Assembly (NCBI GenBank): GCA_937773605.1
Contig: CALJVP010000002.1
Coordinates: 124,001 to 188,000, forward strand
Direction: 5' to 3'
Source: an uncultured SAR86 cluster bacterium
GTDB taxonomy: Bacteria; Pseudomonadota; Gammaproteobacteria; Magnimaribacterales; Magnimaribacteraceae
Length of the DNA: 64,000 nucleotides
The position numbers were made by a program, and so were the translations under genes. Shown in pieces: positions 27,550-38,876 of this stretch; the first letter of the stretch is position 1, and each line of letters opens with the position of its first letter. The notes beneath the pieces are model-generated. The model did not search any database. It was not told the origin of the DNA and was given only the letters and a program-made list of their open reading frames with translations.

Positions 27550-28848
27550 ATGAAACAAGTTCTCAAACAAAATCAGAAAACTTCCTTAACACTCACTCCT
27601 GCTCTTCAGAACCAAATTAAGCTCTTAAGTTTTACTGGACTAGATATTCGTGAGGAATTTAATAGGCTTTTGGATGAGCCAGACGAAGATCTAGATAAAA
27701 AATCAATAAAACATTTCAGGGATGAAATTCTAATTGATAGTTATAGAAAATTCCTTCAAGGACCTTCTCAAATAAAAAAGAATCCGGATCTAGTAGATTT
27801 TAAAGATCTCAGATCCAACTTAGCTGATCAATTTATGATACTTACTCTCAAGAAATCAGATTACTTAATCGGAGAATACCTTATTGATTCAATTGAACCT
27901 GATGGTAGATTAGATCCTGAGATAGACTATGACGATATTAAACTTCTTGTTTTTGAATCTTTTAAGGAAAAGATTTCAGACCATGATATTGAAAGAGTTC
28001 TCAATAAAATACAAGAATTAGAACCAGAAGGTTGTGGCTATAGATCAATAACAGAATCATTAACCATACAAATAAGAAATCTTGATATAGAACAAAAGCT
28101 GATTTTATCGACTACTGAAGCCGTAAATGACATTAGCCAACACAAAACTACCATTGATAAGCTTGATAAAGAGATTCAAGAGATCATCAAAAGTTTAAGC
28201 TACCATCCTGGTTTAACAATTGAATCAGAAGATACTTTTTATACAAAGCCTGACCTTGTGGCAATAAAGAAAAATAATGATTGGTTTGTTTCCCTTAATG
28301 ATTCTTATATGCCTAAAGCAGTATTAGAAAATATTAATGGAAAATTAAATAGCCTGGATTCAGATAAAAAAGTAGAAATTAAATCATTCTTAAATGGCCT
28401 TGAAAGAAGACAACAAACTCTCTTACTTGTAAGTGAATACCTTTTAAAGAAACAAAAAGATTTCTTGAATAAGCAAACATATCCATTACCAATAACTTTG
28501 CTGGAGATAGGAGAAGCTTTAGAACTTAGTGAATCAACCATTTCGAGAGTAGTTCAATCAAAATATATTCAATTACCTGATAAGTTAATTTCCCTAAATT
28601 CTTTATTGGAACGCAGAGTTAATGCTAAGTCTGATGGTAGAGATATTTCTCCAAGAGAGTTAGAAAGATTTCTAGTTAAATTAACCTCTGAAGAGGATAA
28701 ACAGGTTCCGCATACTGATGAAAACTTAAGATATATACTAAAAGAATCTTACTCAGTTGATATTGCTAGAAGAACCATATCAAAATATAGAGAAGGAATT
28801 AATATACCAATAGCTCGTCTTAGGAAGAAACAATCTTTAACAAAATAA
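27550..28848 (+). CDS. rpoN: RNA polymerase sigma-54 factor RpoN
   Basis: Alternative sigma factor for -24/-12 promoters, which needs AAA+ activators. Region I is present (KQNQKTSLTLTPALQNQIKLLSFT), as is the core-binding middle, a helix-turn-helix (LLEIGEALELSESTISRVVQSKYIQLP) and the C-terminal RpoN box ARRTISKYREG. At 432 residues it is shorter than E. coli RpoN (477); the acidic region II is compact. It ends the lpt operon as in other gammaproteobacteria, but hpf, ptsN and rapZ do not follow. Confidence 0.95.
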   Translation: MKQVLKQNQKTSLTLTPALQNQIKLLSFTGLDIREEFNRLLDEPDEDLDKKSIKHFRDEILIDSYRKFLQGPSQIKKNPDLVDFKDLRSNLADQFMILTLKKSDYLIGEYLIDSIEPDGRLDPEIDYDDIKLLVFESFKEKISDHDIERVLNKIQELEPEGCGYRSITESLTIQIRNLDIEQKLILSTTEAVNDISQHKTTIDKLDKEIQEIIKSLSYHPGLTIESEDTFYTKPDLVAIKKNNDWFVSLNDSYMPKAVLENINGKLNSLDSDKKVEIKSFLNGLERRQQTLLLVSEYLLKKQKDFLNKQTYPLPITLLEIGEALELSESTISRVVQSKYIQLPDKLISLNSLLERRVNAKSDGRDISPRELERFLVKLTSEEDKQVPHTDENLRYILKESYSVDIARRTISKYREGINIPIARLRKKQSLTK

Positions 28849-28917
28849 GTCTTGTTAAATACGTTCCAGGGTTTGTTTATATCTTGAGGCTGGCAAGAAT
28901 ATTAGTTCTATCGTCAC

Positions 28918-31900
28918 CTACTCCTCGAACCATCCTTCAAAATTAGTTTTAGGATTTTCTAAACTACCTGAAATAGTCCACTTTCCACTACTAAGCTTAT
29001 CCAAATTTCTTTCAAAAGCCTTGCCGGCAATATAAACAACGCCGGCCGTCAAAGGCCCTCCAAGGATTAAAGCATAAGCAGGTAAATATTCCCTAAGAGG
29101 GAGAGTCATCACTACTTCTAAATCTAAAAGATTAAATTTACCATTCTTGTCTTTAGTAACAGCTCCAATCCATTTGAATTCACTAGAGCCACTCTTGAAA
29201 AAAAGAGGATTAATCGTCTTTACGCTTTTTGAATCGACATAAAGATTGCCTTCTACTTTATCGGCGCTAAATCCAGATCGATATAATTTTCTAAAATCTA
29301 GACTGGTAACTTTCTCAAAAGTATCCGTCACATTAAAGATGCTAATTAATCGTAATAAATTATTTGGTGTCTCTATGTCTGCGTCTTTGTTTTGAATAGT
29401 TATATCTACAATACTTAGCCCCACTTCTCCCACTATTCTATTAAATTCGAAATCCCATGGTAAACCTTGCCATTTGATGTCCGGATAAAACTCTATCTCC
29501 CCTATTGAAGAGTTAAGATCTAGACCTATCTGATTAAAAGCTTTCTCTGGAGAACCTGAGTAAATCCTAGTTATTAATCTTGAATCCCATCCAAAAGAAT
29601 TCTTGGTTATCAGTAGTTCTGATTTCTGATTCTCCTTATTCTTTGCAACCCCCCAGCGCCCATAACTCCCTTGAATATCTAAAAATGCAAGAGAATCTTT
29701 TAAAGGCAAAAGTCTAAAGCTCCAGTTACCAAAAGATTTAGAGTCAATTAACAAACTCTCAACAGAAAATGAAATCGGATTATTGATGCTATTAAAAATA
29801 CTTATGAAAAAGTTATTTTCTTGTGTTTCATCAATATTAAGTTTGAGGAAATCAAGTTTCAAATCGATTTCTTGATTGTTTTTTAGTAATACAGATCCAG
29901 AAAAGTCTCTATTCTTCAAAGTAAAAATAGGCCCATCCGGAGAAGGGTTCATTCTGATATCTGTATCTATAATTACAGTTGAAGATAATTTTATCTGCCC
30001 TATATTAAGATTGTCTATGGTAAAAGGGTTGCCAGACAATGAATTCGAGTTAATCTTAAATTTACTTAAGTTTCTAAAATCCATTTCTTCAAATGATCCG
30101 ATCAGTTTTATTTGATTAGCCCGAACAGAGACGGATTGTTTTTTGGGTCCAGCAATAACGTAACCTTCTAATTTATCATCTCTTGATATAAATCGTCCTC
30201 TTAAGATATCTCCATAAACAAACTTAAATTGATTTTTTTTATCTAACTCAGTGAGATCTAATTTAAAAGGTATTTCTGATTTAGAATCTTTTTTAAATGG
30301 GCTAAATAGTTGAATTGCCGTGCCCTTGAGCTGGGATTCAATGGTTGCTCTAGAACTAGCAAGAGCATGACCTCTGATATATCCGGGAAGTATGAATTCA
30401 ATATTAAATTGTGAGCTACCACTTAAGAATTCTGAGTAATCATGAAATGAGAACAGTTGACTTAGCTTGAGTTTGGATTCAGAGGAAATAACAGTTCGAA
30501 TTTCTTTTTCTATTTTCTTCGTGGATATATCAAACTCCACTGGTATAGAATTAAGATTAAAAGATAGTGAACTTTTTTTAAAACCCAGATCACTTTTGAA
30601 GTCTATTGTTGAATATAGTTTTTCTATTAAAAAATTTTCATCTTTTAAAACTAAAGAGGCATCTGTGATACCTGTCTTTACTTTAAGTAAGCTAGAACCA
30701 CCCAGAAGACTAAGTTCATTTGTAAGAGGGGTATAAAAACTAAATTCAGTTGAGTGCTCACCTGAAAGGCTCTTTCCTACAAAGCTTGAATTGTATGAAT
30801 CATATAGATCTAATATCGTGCTGAACGGCCCATGACTTTTTCCTTCAATTACTAAATTATAGGTTTTTTTTATATCTCTAGAAATCTCAACATCAGCGAT
30901 TATTTCAGAATTAAATATTTCACCTCTAATAATTTTTCCCTTAAAATTTGTATTATCTAATTCTCCCATTAAAGCTATTTCTTCTATGTTAGTGGAAGCA
31001 AGCGCTAAGCAAGCGTTTTCTAAGGATAAATTCATCTGGAAAGAAGAACTGCTATCTGTAAACTTATAATCTGCTGGACCCCTGTAAAGAAGGGAAGCAG
31101 AATTTAAAATACCGCAGCCAATACTGTTATTTATCCATGGCTTTATATATTTTGTTGCTAATAAGTTAGGAATAAAGTCAGAGACCTTCTCGGTATTAAT
31201 ATCTTTTAGCTCAAGAAATAATGCGAGATCTCCGAGCGTGTGCATTGACGAAGGGATAAAAGAAATATTGCCTCTAAATGGTGAATTTCCACTATAAAAA
31301 CTAAAAGATTCATTAATTAATTCGTACTTATCTTTGTTACGAGTTATGTAGAAATCTCCCTTTAAACTATTAGCAACAATCTCTTCATCAAAGAAATATT
31401 TAGAAATGACTCTTAAAGAAGGACTGTCCGCTCTGACTATAAATTTTTCTTGATTAGAAGTTATCACTTTTCCTTCTAAGCCGGAAAAAGAATAGCCTCT
31501 TAGTCTGTCTTGAAGTTTGATATCAGTGAAATTTGAAGAAAGTAGATATTCTCCTTCTGAGCCAAAAATTCCCGTAAAATTTTTAAATTTTCCGGCTAAT
31601 GAAAAGTCTCTACTGAAAGTGGGTAACAATGCATTTAACTGCGACTGAAGAAAGGGATCTGAGAGCTTGAATTCAGGAACATCTATTTTTATTTTTTTAT
31701 TTACCAAAGATAATAAAATATTGGGCAAAACGTATTTTCTTTCTTTAAGGGTGTAAGAAGATTTAATGAAAAAAGCAGATGCAATGGAATTGCTGAGACC
31801 GATTTTAGCAGTTAATTTTCCTTCATCTGATAAGAAGCCTGGAGATTGTAGATTTATTTCTCCAGATAGATTTATGAGTCTATTATTTAAATAACCTATC

Positions 31901-32592
31901 TTTAATAGCCCGTCAGCTTTTCCTAAACTAGAACAAGCATCACAAAGAGATTTTATTAATGGATCATTAAAATTTATTTGGGCTATGTTGACCTCACCCA
32001 AGAATGAATCAGTTATAGATTGATTAAATTGCGGCTGCAAAGAGATCGTTAAGCTGCCAAGCCTGGCATTATCTTTTATAGAAACATAGAAAATAGAATC
32101 TGAGGAAGAAGAAAGATTGGCATAAACCTTCTCTATAAAAACTTTTGAATTAATTCCTGTTATATTTAAAGAAATATTTTTTAAATAGATACCCTCAATT
32201 CCGTACAGACCATTGAGTTGATAGCTTGGCGATAAAGATGTTCTTTCTGGGGTATCTATCGTTACGGATCCACCACTTACATTCAGGCTCTGAAGAGGTT
32301 TAAAAGAAAACAACCTTAGTAAATTAAATCTAGATTCTACTTTAGAAAAATATAATTTTTCTTGTTTATTGCTAATGTCTAAGACGCTTAAGCCTTCAAT
32401 GGCAACATAAGGCTTGTAAGGATGCCATTCTGTATTTATCTTTTTATATGCAAACTCATAATCAAAGTAATTAAATGCATTCTTAAGTACAAAAGCATTA
32501 AATGAACCGTAAGAAAGCAGAGTAGAAAGTAAAAAAATAAAACTCACTCCAACTGCAGCAGTCCTGAGAGTGTATTTAAACAATTTATTCAA
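28918..32592 (-). CDS. yhdP: YhdP, AsmA-like bridge-type lipid transport protein
   Basis: Very large inner-membrane-anchored periplasmic protein of the AsmA/TamB superfamily; in E. coli, YhdP with TamB and YdbH moves phospholipids to the outer membrane. It has 1224 residues (E. coli 1266) with one N-terminal transmembrane helix (about 8-30), a long beta-strand-rich body of repeating grooves, and the conserved DUF3971/AsmA-like C-terminus (LPLREYLPAYALILGGPLTAGVVYIAGKAFERNLDKLSSGKWTISG is split by natural breaks). The start is TTG at 32592. It follows mreD by four bases; maf and rng, which often lie between, are absent. Confidence 0.88.
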   Translation of the reverse strand: MNKLFKYTLRTAAVGVSFIFLLSTLLSYGSFNAFVLKNAFNYFDYEFAYKKINTEWHPYKPYVAIEGLSVLDISNKQEKLYFSKVESRFNLLRLFSFKPLQSLNVSGGSVTIDTPERTSLSPSYQLNGLYGIEGIYLKNISLNITGINSKVFIEKVYANLSSSSDSIFYVSIKDNARLGSLTISLQPQFNQSITDSFLGEVNIAQINFNDPLIKSLCDACSSLGKADGLLKIGYLNNRLINLSGEINLQSPGFLSDEGKLTAKIGLSNSIASAFFIKSSYTLKERKYVLPNILLSLVNKKIKIDVPEFKLSDPFLQSQLNALLPTFSRDFSLAGKFKNFTGIFGSEGEYLLSSNFTDIKLQDRLRGYSFSGLEGKVITSNQEKFIVRADSPSLRVISKYFFDEEIVANSLKGDFYITRNKDKYELINESFSFYSGNSPFRGNISFIPSSMHTLGDLALFLELKDINTEKVSDFIPNLLATKYIKPWINNSIGCGILNSASLLYRGPADYKFTDSSSSFQMNLSLENACLALASTNIEEIALMGELDNTNFKGKIIRGEIFNSEIIADVEISRDIKKTYNLVIEGKSHGPFSTILDLYDSYNSSFVGKSLSGEHSTEFSFYTPLTNELSLLGGSSLLKVKTGITDASLVLKDENFLIEKLYSTIDFKSDLGFKKSSLSFNLNSIPVEFDISTKKIEKEIRTVISSESKLKLSQLFSFHDYSEFLSGSSQFNIEFILPGYIRGHALASSRATIESQLKGTAIQLFSPFKKDSKSEIPFKLDLTELDKKNQFKFVYGDILRGRFISRDDKLEGYVIAGPKKQSVSVRANQIKLIGSFEEMDFRNLSKFKINSNSLSGNPFTIDNLNIGQIKLSSTVIIDTDIRMNPSPDGPIFTLKNRDFSGSVLLKNNQEIDLKLDFLKLNIDETQENNFFISIFNSINNPISFSVESLLIDSKSFGNWSFRLLPLKDSLAFLDIQGSYGRWGVAKNKENQKSELLITKNSFGWDSRLITRIYSGSPEKAFNQIGLDLNSSIGEIEFYPDIKWQGLPWDFEFNRIVGEVGLSIVDITIQNKDADIETPNNLLRLISIFNVTDTFEKVTSLDFRKLYRSGFSADKVEGNLYVDSKSVKTINPLFFKSGSSEFKWIGAVTKDKNGKFNLLDLEVVMTLPLREYLPAYALILGGPLTAGVVYIAGKAFERNLDKLSSGKWTISGSLENPKTNFEGWFEE

Positions 32593-32596
32593 ATTA

Positions 32597-33103
32597 TTAA
32601 GTCTTTATCCAGCGTCTGCGATAGAGTCGACAAAGATAGTAAACAGGAGCCCATGAAAGAGAGCTCAAAATTGCGTAATAGAAGGTATTTACAAAATAAT
32701 AATTATCAGAAAGATTTGTTCTATTGACTTCAGAGTCTAGAAAATCAAAAGCTAAAATCTGCTTGACAATTATTGCTAGAATAAAAATAAGAAAAGACTG
32801 TTGCCATATAGGGGTAATCCTAAATTGATAAAAGAACCTCTGACAAAGATACGTTATGAGTACAAACAGCAACCCATGAAGGCCCAGCAAGGAGCTGTGC
32901 AGCAAATCTATCAACACTCCAAATAAAAGAGCCGTAGTTATACCAACTTTATCGGGCAGTGCCATATTCCAGTAAATTAAAATCAGTAAGACAAATGAAG
33001 GTTTTATAAACTGGAAATTACTAGAGAAATTATAAGAATCAATAATAAGTCCCATGAAAAGACATAGGTATATTAATAATCTATTCTTTAATGCCCTATT
33101 CAT
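32597..33103 (-). CDS. mreD: Rod-shape determining protein MreD
   Basis: Inner-membrane subunit of the elongasome. It has 168 residues with five or six hydrophobic segments, GLHGLLFVLITYLCQRFFYQF in the middle and a basic C-terminal tail (YLCRLYRRRWIKT). Sequence conservation of MreD is low; the call rests on membrane topology, length and the mreB-mreC-mreD order. It overlaps mreC by eight bases. Confidence 0.93.
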   Translation of the reverse strand: MNRALKNRLLIYLCLFMGLIIDSYNFSSNFQFIKPSFVLLILIYWNMALPDKVGITTALLFGVLIDLLHSSLLGLHGLLFVLITYLCQRFFYQFRITPIWQQSFLIFILAIIVKQILAFDFLDSEVNRTNLSDNYYFVNTFYYAILSSLSWAPVYYLCRLYRRRWIKT

Positions 33104-33965
33104 CAGCTTGAATATTCTTTTTTACTAGGAAATAATCTTGATCAACGGGGGATTGAAGGAAAGCGACTTGAATGTCTAAAAATTCATTATCAGGATTATC
33201 CTTAATAGCCTTTATCTTAGCCACGGGATACCCAGAAGGATAAACACCCCCCAGACCAGAAGAATAGAGCTCCTCCCCTATTTTGTATTCAGCTGATTTC
33301 TTTATATTATTTAAATGGCCTAAACGACTTAAACCAGAGCCTTGCAGAATGGCATGCAACCTTGATGTAGATGATACGACAGGGACTAGAGATCTTGAAT
33401 CCTGAACCAACATGACTTCTGCATTCAAAAGACCTTGGGAAACAATTCTTCCTAAAAGTCCTTTTTCAGAAAGCACTGCATTATTTTTAGCAAAGACTTC
33501 CTCTCGTGAATTTACACTTACTGTCATCACAGGCTTAAGATCATTAGTAGAAAGAAACTTCTTTTTGACTAAGTAGTAATCATCTGGATTATCTTCAATA
33601 GAATCCTCTAAAGAATTTAAACGTCTATTTTCAAATGAAATCTCATTCATAAGAGAATTTATAGATTTTAGTTTAAGATTTTCTTGTTCCAGTGCATTAA
33701 TGGTCAATCTTAAATCTTGTCTCGTATTGAAAAAATCTATTACTGTGTTGAAAATAAAAACCGGAGTCTTAGCGATATAAATTACTGGGGTTAGCATATC
33801 TTTACCGTAAGCTCTTAAAATCTCTGAAGATTTATAATTAATGTCCGTCAAAATAAGGAGGAAACAGAAAACTAGGGAGAGTAGGACCTTGGCAGGCTTC
33901 ATCGTAGGTATAGCAAAAATAGCTTCGCTACTTATGTGAGAAACCTTATGTTCTTTTCTGAGCAT
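33096..33965 (-). CDS. mreC: Rod-shape determining protein MreC
   Basis: Bitopic periplasmic protein that activates PBP2-RodA. It has 289 residues: a transmembrane helix (about 26-43), a coiled coil (about 80-120) and the beta-rich MreC domain with AKNNAVLSEKGLLGRIVSQG, VMLVQDSRSLVPV and LYSSGLGGVYPSGYPVAKI. It lies between mreB and mreD; its start is 46 bases after the mreB stop. Confidence 0.96.
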   Translation of the reverse strand: MLRKEHKVSHISSEAIFAIPTMKPAKVLLSLVFCFLLILTDINYKSSEILRAYGKDMLTPVIYIAKTPVFIFNTVIDFFNTRQDLRLTINALEQENLKLKSINSLMNEISFENRRLNSLEDSIEDNPDDYYLVKKKFLSTNDLKPVMTVSVNSREEVFAKNNAVLSEKGLLGRIVSQGLLNAEVMLVQDSRSLVPVVSSTSRLHAILQGSGLSRLGHLNNIKKSAEYKIGEELYSSGLGGVYPSGYPVAKIKAIKDNPDNEFLDIQVAFLQSPVDQDYFLVKKNIQADE

Positions 33966-34011
33966 TATCGAATGATACTCAGGCTAAAATAATATGGAAA
34001 TCTTTTATTTA

Positions 34012-35070
<1,059 letters not shown>

Positions 35071-35134
35071 CTAAATTTGAAGATAACAGATTTGTAACTC
35101 TAGCAACAGCATAGTTTTTGAGCAAGCAACAATG

Positions 35135-35143
35135 TGCTACATT
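35135..35143 (+). promoter_or_regulatory. Candidate extended -10 promoter for gatCAB
   Basis: TGCTACATT at 35135-35143 fits an extended -10 element 30 bases before the gatC ATG. No good -35 lies at standard distance (a TTGAGC is only 14 bases upstream). The call is tentative. Confidence 0.35.
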
Positions 35144-35173
35144 AGCGTTTTTTAGGAATAAGGTAATGTTTAA

Positions 35174-35470
35174 ATGTCACTTTCAGACAAAGAATTAAAA
35201 GAAATTGCTTATCTAGCAAGAATAAATATAGATGAAAATAGCTTTCCATCATTAAAGGGGGAGTTAGATGAGATATTGGGCCTTTTTGAAAAGCTCAATT
35301 CAGCGAATACAGATGGTGTTGAAGCTATGTCTCACCCCCTAAATTTATCTCAACCCACAAGGAAAGATGAAGTCACAGAAATTAATCAGAGAGAGAAAAT
35401 GCAGGAATCTGCTCCACTGGTTCAATCAGGTCTTTTTTTAGTTCCTAAAGTGATAGAAGGTGAAAACTAG
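35174..35470 (+). CDS. gatC: Asp/Glu-tRNA(Asn/Gln) amidotransferase subunit C
   Basis: 98-residue helical subunit that stabilises GatA and links it to GatB. It begins [17 protein letters not shown], the conserved start of the family, and contains [21 protein letters not shown]. The complex converts Glu-tRNA(Gln) and/or Asp-tRNA(Asn) to the correct amide forms. The stop is one base before the gatA start. Confidence 0.96.
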   Translation: MSLSDKELKEIAYLARINIDENSFPSLKGELDEILGLFEKLNSANTDGVEAMSHPLNLSQPTRKDEVTEINQREKMQESAPLVQSGLFLVPKVIEGEN

Positions 35471-35471
35471 A

Positions 35472-36926
35472 ATGGAACTTCATGAACTAACACTAAAACA
35501 ACAACTTGATGGCCTAAGAGAATCATCTTTTAGCTCAGTAGAACTTACCCAGGAGTATTTAAAAAGAATAAAATCTAAAGATCCTTCCATAAATAGCTTC
35601 ATAACAGTCACTGAAGAGCTTGCATTAAAACAAGCTAATGAAGCAGATGATAGATACAGCAAAGGAAAAGCATTAACACTTGATGGCATTCCTATTGCTC
35701 ATAAAGATATCTTTTGTACTGAAGATGTATTAACGACCTGCGGGTCTAAGATGCTGTCTAATTTTAAAGCACCCTATTCCTCAACAGTTGTCTCAAAACT
35801 ATTTGATCAGGGTGTTGTGATGCTTGGTAAAACTAATATGGATGAATTTGCCATGGGCTCATCCAATGAAACTAGCTTCTTTGGTGAAGTGAAGAACCCT
35901 TGGGACTTGAATTATGTCCCTGGAGGTTCATCGGGAGGCTCTGCAGCCTGTGTTGCTGCTAGATTAGCTTCAGCTGCTACTGCTACAGACACTGGAGGGT
36001 CGATTAGACAGCCAGCAGCCCTTTGCGGATTAACTGGCATAAAGCCTACTTACGGTAGGGTTTCTCGTTATGGCATGATTGCATTTGCCTCCAGTCTCGA
36101 CCAGGGAGGTGTTCTTGCTAGAACTGCAGAAGATGCTGCCTTATTACTTTCTGATATGTCTGGACATGATCCAAAAGATTCAACAAGCCTTAACATTGAA
36201 GTACCTGACTACCCTAAAGAGATAAATAATGATATTTCAGGATTAAAAATAGGACTGCCAAAGGAATTCTTTGAGCAAGAAATGCCAGACTACGTTAGGA
36301 AATCAACTGAAGAAGCCATAGAAGTTTATAAAGACTTGGGAGCGACAATAGAAGAAATATCATTTCCTAATATAGATCTCTCACTTCCTGTTTATTATGT
36401 TTTAGCACCTGCTGAATGCTCAGCTAATTTGTCACGCTACGATGGAGTTCGATACGGATTTAGGTGTGAAGAACCTAAAAGTCTTGAAGATCTTTACATG
36501 AGAACTAGAAGTGAAGGTTTTGGATCAGAAGTAAAACGCAGAATACTAATCGGCACCTATGCTCTGTCTGCCGGCTATTACGATGCTTATTACCTCAAAG
36601 CCCAAAAATGTCGAAGATTAATTGCAAATGATTTCACAGAGGCTTTTAAATCTGTAGACATGATCTTATCTCCAACAACACCAGGTACGTCTTTCAAGAC
36701 AGGCGAGAAAAAAAATGATCCTATAGATATGTACCTTCAGGACATATTTACTATCCCTGCAAACTTAGCTGGACTACCAGGAATATCTTTTCCTTGTGGA
36801 AGTTATAACGGCTTACCTTTAGGACTCCAGCTAGTAGGCAATTCCCTTGAAGAAGGAAAATTGCTATCCGCTGCTCATCACTTTCAAAAAGTGACCAACT
36901 GGCACAAAGAATCACCGGAATTATAG
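35472..36926 (+). CDS. gatA: Asp/Glu-tRNA(Asn/Gln) amidotransferase subunit A
   Basis: Amidase-signature glutaminase that supplies ammonia to GatB. From ATG 35472 it has 484 residues with the Ser-cis-Ser-Lys triad: K78 (IAHKDI), S153 (PGGSSGGSA) and S177 ([10 protein letters not shown]). The family-typical [23 protein letters not shown] follows. The open frame extends four codons upstream into gatC, but ATG 35472 gives the usual N-terminus. A tRNA-Gln(UUG) gene lies at 44964, a potential substrate of the complex. Confidence 0.97.
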   Translation: MELHELTLKQQLDGLRESSFSSVELTQEYLKRIKSKDPSINSFITVTEELALKQANEADDRYSKGKALTLDGIPIAHKDIFCTEDVLTTCGSKMLSNFKAPYSSTVVSKLFDQGVVMLGKTNMDEFAMGSSNETSFFGEVKNPWDLNYVPGGSSGGSAACVAARLASAATATDTGGSIRQPAALCGLTGIKPTYGRVSRYGMIAFASSLDQGGVLARTAEDAALLLSDMSGHDPKDSTSLNIEVPDYPKEINNDISGLKIGLPKEFFEQEMPDYVRKSTEEAIEVYKDLGATIEEISFPNIDLSLPVYYVLAPAECSANLSRYDGVRYGFRCEEPKSLEDLYMRTRSEGFGSEVKRRILIGTYALSAGYYDAYYLKAQKCRRLIANDFTEAFKSVDMILSPTTPGTSFKTGEKKNDPIDMYLQDIFTIPANLAGLPGISFPCGSYNGLPLGLQLVGNSLEEGKLLSAAHHFQKVTNWHKESPEL

Positions 36927-36931
36927 AAAAT

Positions 36932-38377
36932 ATGATTAATAAAAATCAATGGGAAGCGGTGATTGGATTAGAGATTCATGTTCAGCTCTCCACAAATTCA
37001 AAGCTTTTTTCAGGAGCCAGTACTAATTTTGGTGCTTCTCCAAACACTCAAGCTTGTAATATTGATTTGGCAATGCCAGGAGTGCTACCCGTTCTTAACG
37101 AAGAAGTACTTAGAATGGCTATCAAACTGGGAATTGCTTTGAACGCTGAGATAAATAGCCCAACTAGCTTTGCAAGAAAGAATTATTTCTACCCTGATTC
37201 ACCAAAAGGCTATCAAATAAGTCAAATGGACAAACCTATAGTAGAAAATGGGCATTTAGATATTGAACTGGAAGATGGTTCTACAAAAAGGATAGGAGTG
37301 ACCAGAGCGCACCTTGAAGAAGACGCCGGAAAATCACTGCATGAAGACTTTGAAGGTCAATCGGGCATAGACCTAAACAGAGCCGGCACTCCTCTAATTG
37401 AAATCGTCTCAGAGCCTGAGATCAGCTCTCCTGAAGAAGCCGTGTCTTACCTTAAGTCTATACATTCGATTATTAGATATCTAAATATATCGGATGGAAA
37501 TATGGCAGAAGGCTCGATGAGATGTGATGCCAATGTTTCAGTCAGAAAAGTAGGTGAAACTGAATTAGGCACAAGAACAGAAACCAAGAACGTCAATTCT
37601 TTTAGATTTGTCGAGAAAGCAATCCATTACGAGATAAACAGACAAATTAATGAAATTGAATCAGGCAATACAATTGCACAAGAGACAAGGTTGTATGATT
37701 CTCAAAAAAATACTACGAGACCCATGAGATCTAAAGAATTTGCTAATGATTATCGTTACTTCCCAGAGCCAGATCTTTTACCTGTTATTTTAGATGAAGA
37801 ATTCATAAATTCAGTAAAAGAAACAATGCCGGAACTGCCTAACGAGAAAAAAATTAGACTGATGGAAGTCTATAAGCTCAGCGAATATGACTCTAGCCTT
37901 TTAGCTGCTGACAAAGATTTAGCTAACTTCTTTGAAGAAGTAACTAAAGAGTCTAATTCACCCAAATTATCTGCCAATTGGATAATGGGTGAATTCTTAG
38001 CAGAATTAAATAAAGAAAATCTAAGCATTGTTGAATCTAAAGTTTCTGCAAAACAGCTTGGTGTTTTAATTAGAAGAATTGAGGACTCCACAATTTCAGG
38101 AAAAATAGCCAAGGAAGTTTTTGAGAAAATGTGGGCATCCTCAAAAGACACTGATGACATTATAAGTGAACAAGGCTTGCAACAAGTGACTGACCTTTCA
38201 GAAATTGAAAAGATGGTTGAAGAAGTGATAAACAAGAATCCTGATCAACTTGAAAAATACCTTTCAGGGAAAGATAGGTTATTTGGATTCTTTGTAGGGC
38301 AAGTAATGAAAGCTTCTCAAGGAAAAGCTAACCCGAAACAAGTTAACGATATTCTTAAATCTAAATTAGAAAAATAA
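36932..38377 (+). CDS. gatB: Asp/Glu-tRNA(Asn/Gln) amidotransferase subunit B
   Basis: Subunit that phosphorylates tRNA-bound Glu/Asp and amidates it with ammonia from GatA. It has 481 residues; it opens with [24 protein letters not shown], contains [23 protein letters not shown] and [12 protein letters not shown], and ends with the helical YqeY-like tail ([15 protein letters not shown]). An intrinsic terminator follows at 38383-38402, closing gatCAB. Confidence 0.97.
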   Translation: MINKNQWEAVIGLEIHVQLSTNSKLFSGASTNFGASPNTQACNIDLAMPGVLPVLNEEVLRMAIKLGIALNAEINSPTSFARKNYFYPDSPKGYQISQMDKPIVENGHLDIELEDGSTKRIGVTRAHLEEDAGKSLHEDFEGQSGIDLNRAGTPLIEIVSEPEISSPEEAVSYLKSIHSIIRYLNISDGNMAEGSMRCDANVSVRKVGETELGTRTETKNVNSFRFVEKAIHYEINRQINEIESGNTIAQETRLYDSQKNTTRPMRSKEFANDYRYFPEPDLLPVILDEEFINSVKETMPELPNEKKIRLMEVYKLSEYDSSLLAADKDLANFFEEVTKESNSPKLSANWIMGEFLAELNKENLSIVESKVSAKQLGVLIRRIEDSTISGKIAKEVFEKMWASSKDTDDIISEQGLQQVTDLSEIEKMVEEVINKNPDQLEKYLSGKDRLFGFFVGQVMKASQGKANPKQVNDILKSKLEK

Positions 38378-38382
38378 TCTAT

Positions 38383-38402
38383 CCTGCAGATGCAGGTTTT
38401 TT
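38383..38402 (+). terminator. Intrinsic terminator of gatCAB
   Basis: Inverted repeat CCTGC-AGAT-GCAGG followed by six T residues (38397-38402), starting six bases after the gatB stop. It lies just before the 3' end of the convergent MaoC-like gene. Confidence 0.8.
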
Positions 38403-38411
38403 CATATCAAT

Positions 38412-38867
38412 TTATGTAATAAACATAGATAGCGTTTCAGCTATGTAGGCTGGTTTTTCAATCCCTTCTATCTCCATTGTGACTTCAGTCTTCATTAAGT
38501 ATCGACCATCACCTTTATCATCAACAGATACGCACTTACTATGAGTTCTTACTTTAGAACCTACATTTACAGGGTTAATAAACCTAACCTTATCAAGTCC
38601 GTAGTTAAAGACCATTTTTAAATTTTCAGGAGCCAGAACAGCTTGTGAAGTTAAATGAGGCAGTAGAGACAAAGATAAGAAGCCATGAGCTATAGTAGAT
38701 CCAAATAAAGGCGTGGCCTTTTCTGTGTCAACATGGATAAACTGATGATCTAAAGTAGAGTCAGCAAACATATTAATTCTGTCTTGATCTACTTCAAACC
38801 AATCAGACGACCCTATATCTTGTCCTACGTAATCTACTAATTTTTCTGCTGGTACTAATCCAATCAT
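38412..38867 (-). CDS. MaoC-like (R)-specific enoyl-CoA hydratase/dehydratase
   Basis: 151-residue hot-dog-fold protein of the MaoC/NodN type. The hydratase motif is recognisable as MFADSTLDHQFIHVDTEKA (Asp and His about ten residues into the motif), followed by GSTIAHGFLSLSLLP, typical of NodN-like members. It likely hydrates an enoyl-CoA or acts in fatty-acid breakdown. AGGAG lies eight bases before the ATG. It follows an acyl-CoA ligase by nine bases, so both probably process the same acyl-CoA; the true substrate is unknown. Confidence 0.85.
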   Translation of the reverse strand: MIGLVPAEKLVDYVGQDIGSSDWFEVDQDRINMFADSTLDHQFIHVDTEKATPLFGSTIAHGFLSLSLLPHLTSQAVLAPENLKMVFNYGLDKVRFINPVNVGSKVRTHSKCVSVDDKGDGRYLMKTEVTMEIEGIEKPAYIAETLSMFIT

Positions 38868-38876
38868 TGCATTCTC

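Noticed and set aside
28849..28917. Possible terminator between the convergent rpoN and yhdP
   Set aside because: Only a four-base stem (CTTG/CAAG) without a U-tract could be found.
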